In this document: piece by piece, positions 1 to 8,431 of the stretch
Layout: the number at the start of each line of letters is the position of its first letter
How positions within the stretch are numbered: the stretch's first letter is position 1
From: Streptomyces sp. Edi4
Lineage (GTDB): Bacteria; Actinomycetota; Actinomycetes; Streptomycetales; Streptomycetaceae
Direction of reading: 5' to 3'
Assembly: GCF_040253615.1 (NCBI RefSeq)
Contig: NZ_JBEJGY010000003.1
Location: forward strand, 46,562 to 110,561
Length of the DNA stretch: 64,000 bases
Program-made: the position numbers and the translations under genes
The notes under the pieces: generated by a model
The model's input: the letters and a program-made list of their open reading frames with translations, nothing else
Told to the model about the DNA's origin: nothing
The model's database searches: none

Positions 1-1615
1 GCCGGAACAGGACCGCGACGGGCCAGGCGGGGTCGGCCAGGAACGGGTCGGTGGCGCCGGGCTCTCCCAGCTGTTCCCGCCACACCCCGAGGCAGGCCGC
101 CGCGGCCAGCACCATGGTGTAGCGATCGGCGAGCCCGAAGTGGTGCGGGCTGGAGAGCGCGGCGCGGTCATCCCTCGGCACGGACCGGAACGCCTGGCGC
201 AGTTCCCTGAGTTCATGGGTGAAGGCGTCGGTCAGGGTCCGCAGCAGGGCGCGGTCGCCGTGGCCCGGTGTGCGGCCGTCGGCGCTCTGAAGCCCTTCGG
301 CCGACGCTACGAGCGTCGCGGCCAGCGGGTCGCCGTCACCGAGCAGGGCGAGGCGTTGGAGGTCCAGCGGCGGCAGGTCCTCGGACAGCCGGAACAGGCC
401 GGCGGGCGCCGGCCGGTCCCTGAACCAGGCGTGTCGGGCGAAGTGCGGCAGCTGGGGCAGGATGCTGACCTGTCGTCCCGCACTGCCGGCGTGCCCCAGC
501 GAGGTGACCGGGAGATCGCGCAGCTGCTTCAAGAACATGCCGTACGGCCCGCTGACGAGGAAGCTCTCCTCGCCCAGGACCGCAGCCATCTCGTCCATCG
601 ACTCCGCGGCGAGTTTGGGGGCGAGGTAGGCGGCCGAGGCCGCGTAGGCGCTCATCTGCCGCGGCAGCAGATGCAGTGCCCGGGTGGCGACGAGCGCGAG
701 GCAGTCCATGACGAGCAAGTCCAGGAAGGCACCGGTCAGAACGTCCCGTACGTGCTGGACGTCGAGTGAGGAACGGCCGTCGTCGCGCCGCCGGGTGGCG
801 AACCTGACCACCGTGCGCAGCGCGGTGTCGACGCCCGCGAGCACGATCGACGGGATCAAGCCGCGGATCTGCAACGAGGACCGCAGCGACATCTCGTAAC
901 CGTCGCCCACCTTGCCGAGCACCGCGCCGGGCCGCACCAGGCAGTCGGCGATGCTCAGCCCGCCGAACTGCGCGCTGCGCATCCCGGGGGTGGCGAACCG
1001 CTCCACGTCCCTGACCCGGTCCCGGGGCAGTTCCGCGCGGTCCAGCAGCAGCACCGAGTGACTGCGGCCGCCCGCTCGTTCGGCGTCCTCGGTGCGGGCG
1101 AAGACGACCAGGCCACGCGCCCTGGACGCGTTGGCGATCCCGGTCTTGCGGCCGCTGAGCACCAGCCCCCCGGGGGCGGGACGGGCGGTGAACTCATCGC
1201 GAACAAAACTGTTTCCGTGCGCCACCTCGTGCCGTGCGACGGCGATCCGGTCGCCCCCCAGCAGCAGCCGTGCGACGAAGGCCCGCTGCTCCGGGGTGCC
1301 CGCGGCCCACACCGGAGCAGCGGCGAAGAAGCAGTTCAGCCCGAAGCCGAAACCGAGGGAGGCGTCCCGGCGGAACACCGGCCGCAGTATCCGGCCCAGG
1401 ACGTCCATCCGGCTCAGCCTGCCGCCCAATTCGGCAGGCACGAACTCGGCGTTGAGCCCGAACGCGCTCAGCGCCTCCTCGGCCCCCGGCGCCACCCCGG
1501 CCTCCGCCTCGGCGGCGATCAGGGCGTCGCCGCCGAGCGGGTTGGCCGGGTCGTCGAGCGGGCCGAAGGCCTTTTCCAGGGCTGCGATCCGGTCCTCGTA
1601 CAAGGCTGTCGTCAT
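1..1615 (-). CDS. Acyl-CoA dehydrogenase family protein, partial (C-terminus beyond window edge)
   Basis: The frame is open from the ATG at 1615 to the left edge, giving at least 538 residues, so the C-terminus is missing. The N-terminal 400 residues read as an acyl-CoA dehydrogenase: a helical start, a middle beta domain (segments such as GNSFVRDEF and LVLSGRKTGIANAS, about 115-145), then a helical domain. The protein is longer than a standard 380-residue enzyme; the tail seen here (about 390-538) is not a domain I recognise. Its ATG overlaps the stop of the preceding acyl-AMP ligase (ATGA), so the two are translationally coupled. Coupling to a ligase suggests it works on a free, CoA-bound or ACP-bound acyl group during starter-unit supply; the exact substrate is unknown. 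Confidence 0.8.
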   Translation of the reverse strand, partial: MTTALYEDRIAALEKAFGPLDDPANPLGGDALIAAEAEAGVAPGAEEALSAFGLNAEFVPAELGGRLSRMDVLGRILRPVFRRDASLGFGFGLNCFFAAAPVWAAGTPEQRAFVARLLLGGDRIAVARHEVAHGNSFVRDEFTARPAPGGLVLSGRKTGIANASRARGLVVFARTEDAERAGGRSHSVLLLDRAELPRDRVRDVERFATPGMRSAQFGGLSIADCLVRPGAVLGKVGDGYEMSLRSSLQIRGLIPSIVLAGVDTALRTVVRFATRRRDDGRSSLDVQHVRDVLTGAFLDLLVMDCLALVATRALHLLPRQMSAYAASAAYLAPKLAAESMDEMAAVLGEESFLVSGPYGMFLKQLRDLPVTSLGHAGSAGRQVSILPQLPHFARHAWFRDRPAPAGLFRLSEDLPPLDLQRLALLGDGDPLAATLVASAEGLQSADGRTPGHGDRALLRTLTDAFTHELRELRQAFRSVPRDDRAALSSPHHFGLADRYTMVLAAAACLGVWREQLGEPGATDPFLADPAWPVAVLFR

Positions 1616-3363
1616 CGCCGCCTCCCTTGTGCCACCAGTTCGCCGACCTCCGGGTCGATCGACTGGTGCAGCGCTGTGAGCTCGCCGCTCAGGAACATCC
1701 GCCGCATGGCCGCGCGTTCCAGCTTTCCGCTGGTGGTCCGGCGGACGGTGCCCGGACGTACCAGGAGCACACCGCCGGCCCGGACCTCGTACACCTCACC
1801 CAGGCGGCTCCGGATGGATGCCGCGAGTTCGGCGAGATCGGCGTCGTAGCGTCCGCGGGCACGCAACTCCTGTATGACGACGACATGTTCGCGCGCGGCC
1901 GGCACCGCGAATGCCGTACCGGGCCCGAACAGCGCGCTGACGCCCTGGACGGTGCGCTCCAGGTCCTGCGGGTACAGGTTGCGTCCGGCCACCACGATCA
2001 TGTCCTTGATGCGGCCGGTCACATAGAGCAGGCCGTCCCGCAGCATGCCCAGGTCCCCGGTGCGCAGATAGCCGCCCCGGCCGCCCTCGATCCGGCCGTC
2101 GAAGGTGTCGGCGCTCTCCTTCGGCTTGTCCCAGTAGCCACGGGCGACCGAAGCGCCGCGGACCCAGATCTCACCGATCCGGCCGTCCGCGAGCGCCTCG
2201 CGACTGTCCGGATCGACGATTTGGATCTCGGTGGCGGCGGGCCGGCCCGATGCCACGACGGTGCGCACCGGCCCGCCGCCCGCGCCGGTCTCTTGCAGCT
2301 CGTGCGGCTCGGGCCCGGCACTGTCCGCGGCGGCCCGGCCCCCGGCCGTGCCGTCCCCCTGACCCGCGACCAGCAGGGTCGACTCGGCCAGCCCGTAGCT
2401 GGGTCTGACCGCGCCCGGACGCAGTCCGGCGGCAGCGAAGCGGTCCGTGAAGGCCTGTACTGTCGCCGCGTTCACCGGTTCGCCGCCGTTGACGGCGATG
2501 CGCCACCGGGAGAGGTCCAGGCCGGCGAGCTGACTGTCGTTGATCCGGCGGACGCACAGCTCGTACGCGAAGTCGGGGGCGCCGCTGACGGTGAGCCCGT
2601 AACGCGAGATGGTCTCCAGCCAGTGGGCCGGCCGCTTCACGAAGGCGACCGGGGAGAGCAGGACGGCGGTTCCGCCGAGCCAGAGGGCGTGCAGCAGCTG
2701 GCCGACCAGACCCATGTCGTGGTGCAGCGGCAGCCAGCCGCCGATCCTGGCGCCGGGGGCGGTGCCGAACGTCTCACTGATCGCCGCGTTGTTGGCGAGC
2801 AGGGAGCGGTGCGTCACCACCACGCCCCGCGGTTCGCGGGTGGAGCCCGAGGTGTACTGGAGGAACGCCACGTCGTCGGGGCCCGCCTGCGACGGTCGCG
2901 GTACCTCGGCGCCGCCGGCGGGCAGGGTGTCGGTGGGGATGCAGACCGCGCGCTCGTGGCCCGTGCGGGCCAGGAGCTGGGTGACGCCGGGGGCTTCGGC
3001 GCGCGAGGTGAGCACGCAGGAGGCGGCCGCGTCCCGGAAGATGCCCGCGATCCGCTCGTCGTGGTGCCTGCCCCCGCCGAGCGGTGCGACGGGCACGGCG
3101 ATGACGTCCGCGTACAGGCAGGCCAGAAAGCTGATGCTGAACAGTCTCCGCGAGGTGTGCAGGATCAGCACCCGCTGGCCGGCGCTCACATGCCGGCGGA
3201 TCAGAGCGGCCAGGACGCCTGCCTCACGGTCGAGTTCCGCATAGGAGAGGATCTGCGGTCGCAGCTCTCCGTTCCGCTCGGTGAGCAGAATGAGCGCCGA
3301 GCGGTCGGGCGCCTCGGCGACCCTGCCGCGGATGTGCTCGGTGAAGGTCGGGTTACCGGTCAA
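1612..3363 (-). CDS. Fatty-acyl-AMP ligase (FAAL-like adenylate-forming enzyme)
   Basis: A 583-residue member of the adenylate-forming superfamily. It activates a carboxylic acid as acyl-AMP and, in the FAAL subfamily, passes it to an ACP rather than to CoA. Visible motifs are the P-loop YTSGSTREPRG, the FAAL-like stretch LPLHHDMGLVGQLL, SYGLAEST, and YLRTGDLG with a later lysine in the small C-terminal domain. The length equals the FAAL norm. I place the start at a TTG (3363) preceded by AAGGGGGAG, because the open frame further upstream lies antisense-like over the neighbouring small gene and has no family similarity. It sits between the AccE-like gene and the coupled dehydrogenase. The likely role is activation of the polyketide starter acid; the substrate is inferred from context only. 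Confidence 0.85.
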   Translation of the reverse strand: MTGNPTFTEHIRGRVAEAPDRSALILLTERNGELRPQILSYAELDREAGVLAALIRRHVSAGQRVLILHTSRRLFSISFLACLYADVIAVPVAPLGGGRHHDERIAGIFRDAAASCVLTSRAEAPGVTQLLARTGHERAVCIPTDTLPAGGAEVPRPSQAGPDDVAFLQYTSGSTREPRGVVVTHRSLLANNAAISETFGTAPGARIGGWLPLHHDMGLVGQLLHALWLGGTAVLLSPVAFVKRPAHWLETISRYGLTVSGAPDFAYELCVRRINDSQLAGLDLSRWRIAVNGGEPVNAATVQAFTDRFAAAGLRPGAVRPSYGLAESTLLVAGQGDGTAGGRAAADSAGPEPHELQETGAGGGPVRTVVASGRPAATEIQIVDPDSREALADGRIGEIWVRGASVARGYWDKPKESADTFDGRIEGGRGGYLRTGDLGMLRDGLLYVTGRIKDMIVVAGRNLYPQDLERTVQGVSALFGPGTAFAVPAAREHVVVIQELRARGRYDADLAELAASIRSRLGEVYEVRAGGVLLVRPGTVRRTTSGKLERAAMRRMFLSGELTALHQSIDPEVGELVAQGRRR

Positions 3364-3488
3364 CGCCTCCCCCTTACATGTCGGGCGGGCGGCCGGGCGG
3401 GCGTCCGCGACTGTCTTTGAAGGCGGGACGGTCGGGAGCGTTGGTACACCGGCGCTCCCGGCGCTTCCCGTCCCTGCGCCGGTCCGGG

Positions 3489-3680
3489 TCACAGCCCGGG
3501 CACGGTTGCCGCCGACCGATAGTGGCCGCGCTTGACCGTCCACGCCGCGTACGCCGCCCTCACCTCGTCCGCCGGTTCCTCCGCACGGCGGGCGAGGGCG
3601 AGCAGCACGGCGGTCACGGCGGCGATCTCGTCCGCGTCGGGGCGGCCTCGAACCACGGTGATGCGCGTCTCGTTCGACAT
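3489..3680 (-). CDS. Acyl-CoA carboxylase epsilon subunit (AccE-like)
   Basis: A 63-residue protein with the pattern of actinobacterial acyl-CoA carboxylase epsilon subunits: an N-terminal ITVVRGRP strand, an acidic/alanine helix (DADEIAAVTAVLLAL) and a C-terminal conserved Trp. These small subunits bind and stimulate the beta (carboxyltransferase) subunit that makes malonyl- or methylmalonyl-CoA. No beta subunit is in the window; it may lie to the left. There is no Shine-Dalgarno sequence before the ATG, but a SARP-type promoter (3688-3719) puts the predicted transcript start at the ATG, so a leaderless mRNA explains the gap. It appears to open the operon that continues into the acyl-AMP ligase. 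Confidence 0.7.
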   Translation of the reverse strand: MSNETRITVVRGRPDADEIAAVTAVLLALARRAEEPADEVRAAYAAWTVKRGHYRSAATVPGL

Positions 3681-3687
3681 GGGAGAC

Positions 3688-3719
3688 AGCCTGCACCCAG
3701 CCTCTTGAGCTGGCCTCGC
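3688..3719 (-). promoter_or_regulatory. SARP-type promoter for the AccE/FAAL/dehydrogenase operon
   Basis: On the minus strand, heptamers GCGAGGC and TCAAGAG start 11 bp apart, followed after 8 bp by CAGGCT as -10. The predicted start falls 7 nt later at the ATG of the AccE-like gene (3680), implying a leaderless message. Confidence 0.6.
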
Positions 3720-3728
3720 GCCCGGAAC

Positions 3729-3767
3729 GGGAGAGAGCCGAGGACCCGTGGTCCTCGGCTCTCTCCC
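3729..3767. terminator. Strong hairpin terminator
   Basis: A perfect 18-bp inverted repeat (3729-3746 with 3750-3767) closed by a 3-nt CGT loop. It lies just downstream of the minus-strand ABM monooxygenase and upstream of the AccE promoter, so it probably ends the aromatase/monooxygenase transcript. It has no long T-run. Confidence 0.85.
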
Positions 3768-3788
3768 GACTCGAATGCCCGCTCGGCG

Positions 3789-4439
3789 CTACCCTCCCGG
3801 GCCGTCGGTGCGCCCGATCGTCCGCTCGTAGGCGACGTGCAGGGCCCGGTCGACGGCGACCCGGGCGGTGGCGGCCAGGCTCCGGTACGCCCGGTCGTAC
3901 GCCTGGCTGGCGAGCGCACGGTCACAGGCCTCGGCGTCACGCCACCACAGCATGCCCGTGTAGGCGAAGGGACTGATCGTGGAGCGCAACAGGTCGCTGC
4001 CCCCGAAATCGCCCAACTCATCCATCAGTACGCACAGTTCACCGAAGTCGTCCTCGAACCTGCCCCAGTCCCCGTGCACTTCGGCATGGACCAGCAGCAC
4101 GGTCTCCTCGCCGGCCATCGCGTCGTCCCGCAGCATCCGGCCGACGCTGACCGCCTGGTCGACCTCGGCCACCACCAGCGGCTCGAGCCGGCGGACGTGT
4201 CTCAGGAAGGTCGCGTCGTGCACGGTGTCCAGGAAGGCGCGCAAGGTGCGCCAGTGGCCCAGATGGACGTACACCTGAGGCCGTTCGGCCAGGCGCGCGG
4301 TCACCAAAAAGTCGAAGTCGTCGCGGCGGCGCAGGAATTGGGAGTGGTCACGAAACAGCCTCTCGAACTCCTCGACATCGCCCTTCACCTCGAAGTGGTT
4401 GATTACCGTGATCGGGCCTGCGAGATCACGTACGGCCAT
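3789..4439 (-). CDS. ABM-fold monooxygenase-like protein (two antibiotic-biosynthesis monooxygenase domains)
   Basis: About 216 residues that look like two ABM-type ferredoxin-fold halves. The first begins ITVINHFEVKGD with a later FDFLVTARL and HLGHWR; the second has VLLVHAEVHGDW and SPFAYTGMLWWRD. Small ABM enzymes in aromatic polyketide clusters (ActVA-Orf6 type) oxidise anthrones to quinones without a cofactor. I chose the ATG at 4439, which has GGAGGAA just upstream, over an ATG five codons earlier. It overlaps the end of the aromatase gene by 14 bp, so the two are co-transcribed and coupled, which fits oxidation directly after cyclisation. The reaction is inferred from family and neighbours. 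Confidence 0.7.
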   Translation of the reverse strand: MAVRDLAGPITVINHFEVKGDVEEFERLFRDHSQFLRRRDDFDFLVTARLAERPQVYVHLGHWRTLRAFLDTVHDATFLRHVRRLEPLVVAEVDQAVSVGRMLRDDAMAGEETVLLVHAEVHGDWGRFEDDFGELCVLMDELGDFGGSDLLRSTISPFAYTGMLWWRDAEACDRALASQAYDRAYRSLAATARVAVDRALHVAYERTIGRTDGPGG

Positions 4440-5433
4440 GCGCTTCCTCCGCAAACTGCTGTGCGTACCGCAATGTGGTGGAGCTGTTGGTGCCCAGGGC
4501 CTTGCGGACCAGGTTTCTCGCCTTGGCGAGGGTGACCTCGGGGCCGAGCGCTGTGCGCACCCCTTCGTGGTCCAGGACCACAGTGTGCCAGGAGGTGACG
4601 GTGAGGGTGCCGTCGTCCAGCGGCTCGATGGTCCAGCGCCCGGTGTGCACCCGCATCGCCACCGGGACCTTCAGCTGCTTGTAGACGATCTCCTTGCGGT
4701 CCTCGAAGCACACCCGTACCGAGGCGGTGTTGTGGATGGAGCCGTCGGAACTGCGGGTGTCCATGTCGATGTGCTGGATGCCGCTCTCCTCCTCGGTCAG
4801 GTCGAGCCGGGCCACGTGGGGCAGCCGCTCGGGCCACATTTCCGCGCGGTCCAGGAAGGCGTACACATCGCCGGCCGCCCCCGCGACGGTCACCGAGTCG
4901 CTGAAGGTGAACTGGAGTCCGGCGGCGTCCTCGCCCCGCTCCGCGGCGTTCTTCAGAGCGGTGAGCTCGGCGAGGCTGTTGCGGTCGACCGCCCGCTCGA
5001 TGAGGGCCTCGGCCTGCGGATCGTCGTCGACCGCACGGTAGTCGTGCAGCAGCACCACCCGTGTCGTCCCGTCCTCGACGGGCTCGATGAGCCAGGTGCC
5101 GCCCATCGCGGCGACGGGGGCCGCCGAGACCACCTGCCGGAAGGTGATGACACGGGCGGCCGGGTCCAGGACACGGCGTGAAGTCCAGGTGCGCACCTGC
5201 TCGTTGGCGACCGCCCAGATGCGCAGCAGCTGCTCGCCGCCTGCGAACGGGTCGGCCTCTTCGAGAACTTCCACATGGACGGTCGGCCCGAACACCTGGG
5301 GCCACCCGGCGACGTCGGCCACCAGGCGGTAGACGTCGTCCGGTGCGGCCGACACGGAGATGGAGTGTTCCGTCAGATGGGGCCCCGTGGCCGGTGGGAT
5401 CTTCCGGGGCTCGGTCGTAGCGGTCGTCGCCAC
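4426..5433 (-). CDS. Didomain polyketide aromatase/cyclase (two SRPBCC/START domains)
   Basis: A 335-residue protein with two helix-grip domains. The first starts near EHSISVSAAPDDVYRLVADV with the typical WPQVFG; the second starts near FSDSVTVAGAAGDVYAFLDR with MWPERLPHV. Didomain ARO/CYCs act on the nascent poly-beta-ketone on the ACP and aromatise the first ring, usually of reduced (C9-ketoreduced) chains, which fits the ActIII-type ketoreductase at 58.2 kb. The GTG at 5433 has an AAGGGAAGGA ribosome site. An in-frame ATG at 5472 coincides with the predicted transcript start of the upstream SARP-type promoter, so a 13-residue longer leaderless form is possible. It is coupled to the downstream ABM gene. 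Confidence 0.9.
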   Translation of the reverse strand: MATTATTEPRKIPPATGPHLTEHSISVSAAPDDVYRLVADVAGWPQVFGPTVHVEVLEEADPFAGGEQLLRIWAVANEQVRTWTSRRVLDPAARVITFRQVVSAAPVAAMGGTWLIEPVEDGTTRVVLLHDYRAVDDDPQAEALIERAVDRNSLAELTALKNAAERGEDAAGLQFTFSDSVTVAGAAGDVYAFLDRAEMWPERLPHVARLDLTEEESGIQHIDMDTRSSDGSIHNTASVRVCFEDRKEIVYKQLKVPVAMRVHTGRWTIEPLDDGTLTVTSWHTVVLDHEGVRTALGPEVTLAKARNLVRKALGTNSSTTLRYAQQFAEEAHGRT

Positions 5434-5478
5434 GGTGGTCCTTCCCTTCGTATGTGCCGTGCGGGACGGCATTCAGCA

Positions 5479-5510
5479 GAGTGGCACAAGCCCCCTAGGG
5501 TGAGGCTCGA
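5479..5510 (-). promoter_or_regulatory. SARP-type promoter for the aromatase operon
   Basis: Minus-strand heptamers TCGAGCC and CCTAGGG start 11 bp apart, then 8 bp, then CCACTC as a weak -10. The predicted start is near the in-frame ATG at 5472. CCTAGGG also serves as second heptamer at 21.2 kb. Confidence 0.5.
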
Positions 5511-5553
5511 CCATCGGTCGCCCCTCTGTGGAGGGCGCTCCCGGCGGGACGGC

Positions 5554-6585
5554 TCAGTCACTCCATCCGGGCTGCTCGGTGATCTCCACGACGGCACATC
5601 CCCAGCTGTAACCGGCTCCCACGCTGACCAGCACACAGCGGTCGCCGGGGCGGACGCTGCGGGAGACCAGCAAGTGGTCCAGGCTCGCGAACTGGTCGCC
5701 GGCCCCGAGATGACCGACCGTGCGGCTGAACTTCCAGGTGGTGCGCGCCGGGTCGATACCGAACGGCTGGTAATAGATGGCCTTCAGCCTCCTGCCCCCG
5801 AAGTGCGGCAGCACCACCCACTGGGCGTCGCCGAGCTCCATGCCGGCGTCCGCCAGCGCCTGCTTGATCACCGTCCGCTGGCCGTGGTGGGCCCGGCTGA
5901 TGGCGTACGACATCCCGGCCCGGCCGATGAACGCGCGCTTGGCCTGCTCGAAGTCGACCGGCATCCGGTGCCCGAACGGCGCGGTGGTGAACGGTTCGTC
6001 GCCCCGGTGCAGCGGCTCCAGCTCCGGGTCGGCGAACAGCGCGAGGGAGACCAGCTGGGCGACGCCGCCTCGGCGGGAGAGGACGAGCGCGGTCGCGCCG
6101 TCGGCATAAGGGGTCCCCGGGTCGGTCTGCCAGCGGTCGATGCCCGGCGCGCAGAACCGGTCGGCGGTCGTCAGCAGCGCGTCACCGCGGCCGTGGCCCG
6201 CGGTGAGGTAGGCGGTGGCGAGGTCCAGCGCCGCGAGACCGCCATTGGACATCTGCCGGATCTCGATGGCCTGACAGCTGTTGCCGAGCGCCTCACGCTG
6301 AATGTACGAGGCGACGGGCCACAGGTCCTGGCCCTGGTGGTAGGTGTCCGCGTGCAGCAGGAGCTCCACCTCTGCCGGAGTGCTGCCCGCGCGCGCCACG
6401 GCGGTCCGGGCGGCGTGCGCGGCCATCTCGGCGGCGGACTCATCGGGTGAGTACGCCACGGATTCCAGTCCGGTGGTGGCGGCCAGCCGGGGCGGACACG
6501 CCCCGGCGGCCACCGCGTCCTCAACCGTCAGCAGGGAGGGGAGACGTACGGAAGTCCCCCGGATGTAGATGCCTTCCACACGCAC
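5554..6585 (-). CDS. KSIII-like acyltransferase with Ser in place of the active-site Cys (DpsC/CerJ class)
   Basis: A 343-residue FabH-fold protein. The position that carries the catalytic Cys in FabH reads QMSNG (Ser113). His261 is kept (VLPHFGG), and the FabH Asn is replaced in GHLGAGD (Asp297). Ser in place of Cys is known for DpsC, the propionyl-transfer protein of daunorubicin biosynthesis, and the His/Asp pattern recalls CerJ-type acyltransferases. It should therefore move an acyl group, probably the starter unit, between CoA or ACP and the PKS or a sugar rather than catalyse condensation. It starts at a GTG with an AGGAGC site, 25 bp after the citramalate synthase gene, and looks co-transcribed with it, supporting starter transfer. 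Confidence 0.85.
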   Translation of the reverse strand: MRVEGIYIRGTSVRLPSLLTVEDAVAAGACPPRLAATTGLESVAYSPDESAAEMAAHAARTAVARAGSTPAEVELLLHADTYHQGQDLWPVASYIQREALGNSCQAIEIRQMSNGGLAALDLATAYLTAGHGRGDALLTTADRFCAPGIDRWQTDPGTPYADGATALVLSRRGGVAQLVSLALFADPELEPLHRGDEPFTTAPFGHRMPVDFEQAKRAFIGRAGMSYAISRAHHGQRTVIKQALADAGMELGDAQWVVLPHFGGRRLKAIYYQPFGIDPARTTWKFSRTVGHLGAGDQFASLDHLLVSRSVRPGDRCVLVSVGAGYSWGCAVVEITEQPGWSD

Positions 6586-6610
6586 AACCGCTCCTGTGGG
6601 TTCGAGGGTG

Positions 6611-8242
6611 TCAGCCGGCCCGGGTGGCCATCAGTCCGCGAGCGTCGCGCCCCTCGCGCTCCAGCCCCGGGCGGCCGGCCAGGACGTAGTGAACGGCGTC
6701 GAGCAGGGCCCGCCATCCCGCCGCGACCGTGTTGGCGTCCACCCCGACGGCGCCCCAGCGGCGCTCGCCGTCCTGAAACGACATCAGCACCCGGACGGCG
6801 GCTGAACTGCCCGTCTCCCCGCTGAGCACCCGGACCCGGTAGTCCACCAGCTCCAGTTGGCCGAGTTCGGGAAAGTGGGGGTCGAGCGCCTTGTGCAGGG
6901 CGGTGTCCAGGGCGTGGACCGGACCGTTGCCGCGCTCCTGGGCCACGAGCGGGACGCCGTCGACCCGCAGCCGTACCGAGGCCTGGGTGCCGGACTGTTC
7001 GCCGCGCTTCGCGGAGACGGCCACCTGCCATTCGTCGACGTCGAACGGCGGGGGAAGCGCAACACCCGCCAACTCCTCGCGCAGCAGCAGGGCGAAGGAG
7101 GCGTCGGCGGACTCGAAGCTGTAACCGCGGCTCTCCAGGTCCTTGACCCGGGCCGCGGCCCGCGCCGCCACCTCGGAGCCCGCGCTGACGTCGTAGCCCA
7201 GCTCCCGCGCCTTGAGTTCCACGGAGGAGCGTCCACCCATGTCGGAGACGAGGGTGCGCAAGATGTTGCCGACCCGGGCCGGGTCGATGTGCTGGTAGAG
7301 GCCGGGATCCACGCGCAGCGCCGAGGCGTGCAGACCGGCCTTGTGCGTGAAGGCGCCCGTACTGATGTAGGGGGCCGTGGGAGGGGCGGGGATGCCGGCG
7401 AGCTCCGCGATGCTCCGGCCGATGGGGGCGAGTGCGGCGAGCCGTTCCAGCGGGATCACCTCGCAGCCCCGCTTGAGGACGAGGTTCGCGGCCAGGGTGA
7501 ACAGGTTCGCGTTGCCGCACCGCTCGCCGTAACCGTGCGCCGTGCCCTGCGCGTGCACGGCGCCGGCGTCCACGGCGGCCATGGTGTTGGCGACCGCGCA
7601 CCCGCTGTCGTCGTGGCAGTGGATGCCGATCGCGGCGCCGGTCATGGCGATGGTGTCGGCGACGACCGCCTTCACCTCGTCGGGCAGCGAGCCGCCGTTG
7701 GTGTCGCAGAGCACGACGACCTCGGCGCCCGCCTCCATCGCGGTCCGCACGACTTCCAGCGCGTACTCGCGGTTGGCGAGATAGCCGTCGAAGTAGTGTT
7801 CGGCGTCCACGAAGACGCGGCGTCCGGCGTGCGTCAGATGCCGCACGGTGGAGCTGATCATGGAGAGGTTCTCGGCGAGCGTGGTGCGCAGGGCCCGGTC
7901 CACGTGCCGGGTGTGGCTCTTGGCCACCAGGGTCACCACCGGGGTCTCCGCGTCCAGGAGCGCCCGTACCTGGGGGTCGACGGACGCCGAGGTGCCCGGC
8001 CGCCGGGTGGCGCCGAAGGCGGCCAGCACGCTGGAGCCCAGATCGAGTTCCGTCCGCGCCCGGCGGAAGAACTCGGTGTCCTTGGGAACCGCGCCGGGCC
8101 AGCCGCCCTCGATGAATCCCACGCCGAGGGCGTCGAGGCTGCGTGCGACGGAGAGCTTGTCGTCGACCGTGAGCACGAGACCCTCCATCTGGGTGCCGTC
8201 GCGCAGGGTCGTGTCGTAGAGGTGAAAGCTCCGCTCCGCCAT
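6611..8242 (-). CDS. cimA: (R)-citramalate synthase (CimA/LeuA family)
   Basis: A 543-residue alpha-isopropylmalate/citramalate synthase-family protein. The N-terminal TIM barrel shows the metal/substrate motifs YDTTLRDGTQ, CDTNGG and GIHCHDDSGCA; the C-terminal regulatory-type domain follows from about residue 400. Its sequence pattern (GLVLTVDDK, GFIEGGWPGA) is that of the citramalate synthase subfamily, which condenses pyruvate and acetyl-CoA and opens a threonine-independent route to 2-oxobutyrate and isoleucine. Inside a polyketide cluster this suggests dedicated supply of a 2-methylbutyryl or propionyl-type precursor. The ATG at 8242 follows AAGGAGGAG. It has its own SARP-type promoter and leads into the KSIII-like gene. 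Confidence 0.9.
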   Translation of the reverse strand: MAERSFHLYDTTLRDGTQMEGLVLTVDDKLSVARSLDALGVGFIEGGWPGAVPKDTEFFRRARTELDLGSSVLAAFGATRRPGTSASVDPQVRALLDAETPVVTLVAKSHTRHVDRALRTTLAENLSMISSTVRHLTHAGRRVFVDAEHYFDGYLANREYALEVVRTAMEAGAEVVVLCDTNGGSLPDEVKAVVADTIAMTGAAIGIHCHDDSGCAVANTMAAVDAGAVHAQGTAHGYGERCGNANLFTLAANLVLKRGCEVIPLERLAALAPIGRSIAELAGIPAPPTAPYISTGAFTHKAGLHASALRVDPGLYQHIDPARVGNILRTLVSDMGGRSSVELKARELGYDVSAGSEVAARAAARVKDLESRGYSFESADASFALLLREELAGVALPPPFDVDEWQVAVSAKRGEQSGTQASVRLRVDGVPLVAQERGNGPVHALDTALHKALDPHFPELGQLELVDYRVRVLSGETGSSAAVRVLMSFQDGERRWGAVGVDANTVAAGWRALLDAVHYVLAGRPGLEREGRDARGLMATRAG

Positions 8243-8294
8243 CACTCCTCCTTGCTGTCGGCCTGCGGCACCGGTCTGCCGCTCTGGGGCCCTC

Positions 8295-8326
8295 ACGGTC
8301 GGCTGTGACCCTTGAGAGCGCCTTGA
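8295..8326 (-). promoter_or_regulatory. SARP-type promoter for the citramalate synthase operon
   Basis: Minus-strand heptamers TCAAGGC and TCAAGGG start exactly 11 bp apart, then 8 bp, then GACCGT as -10. This is one of the cleanest sites in the window. Confidence 0.75.
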
Positions 8327-8431
8327 GCGGCCATGCCGGTTCGGGTACGGGGCCGGCGGCCTTCCGCGGACCACGCCCGATCCTGTACGGGCCGGTGCGG
8401 TCTGGCGGTCCGGTGCGCACAGTGACGTCGG

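Noticed and set aside
140..769. Plus-strand ORF at the left edge
   Set aside because: It is antisense to the acyl-CoA dehydrogenase, which gives a continuous, motif-bearing minus-strand frame from 1615 to the edge.
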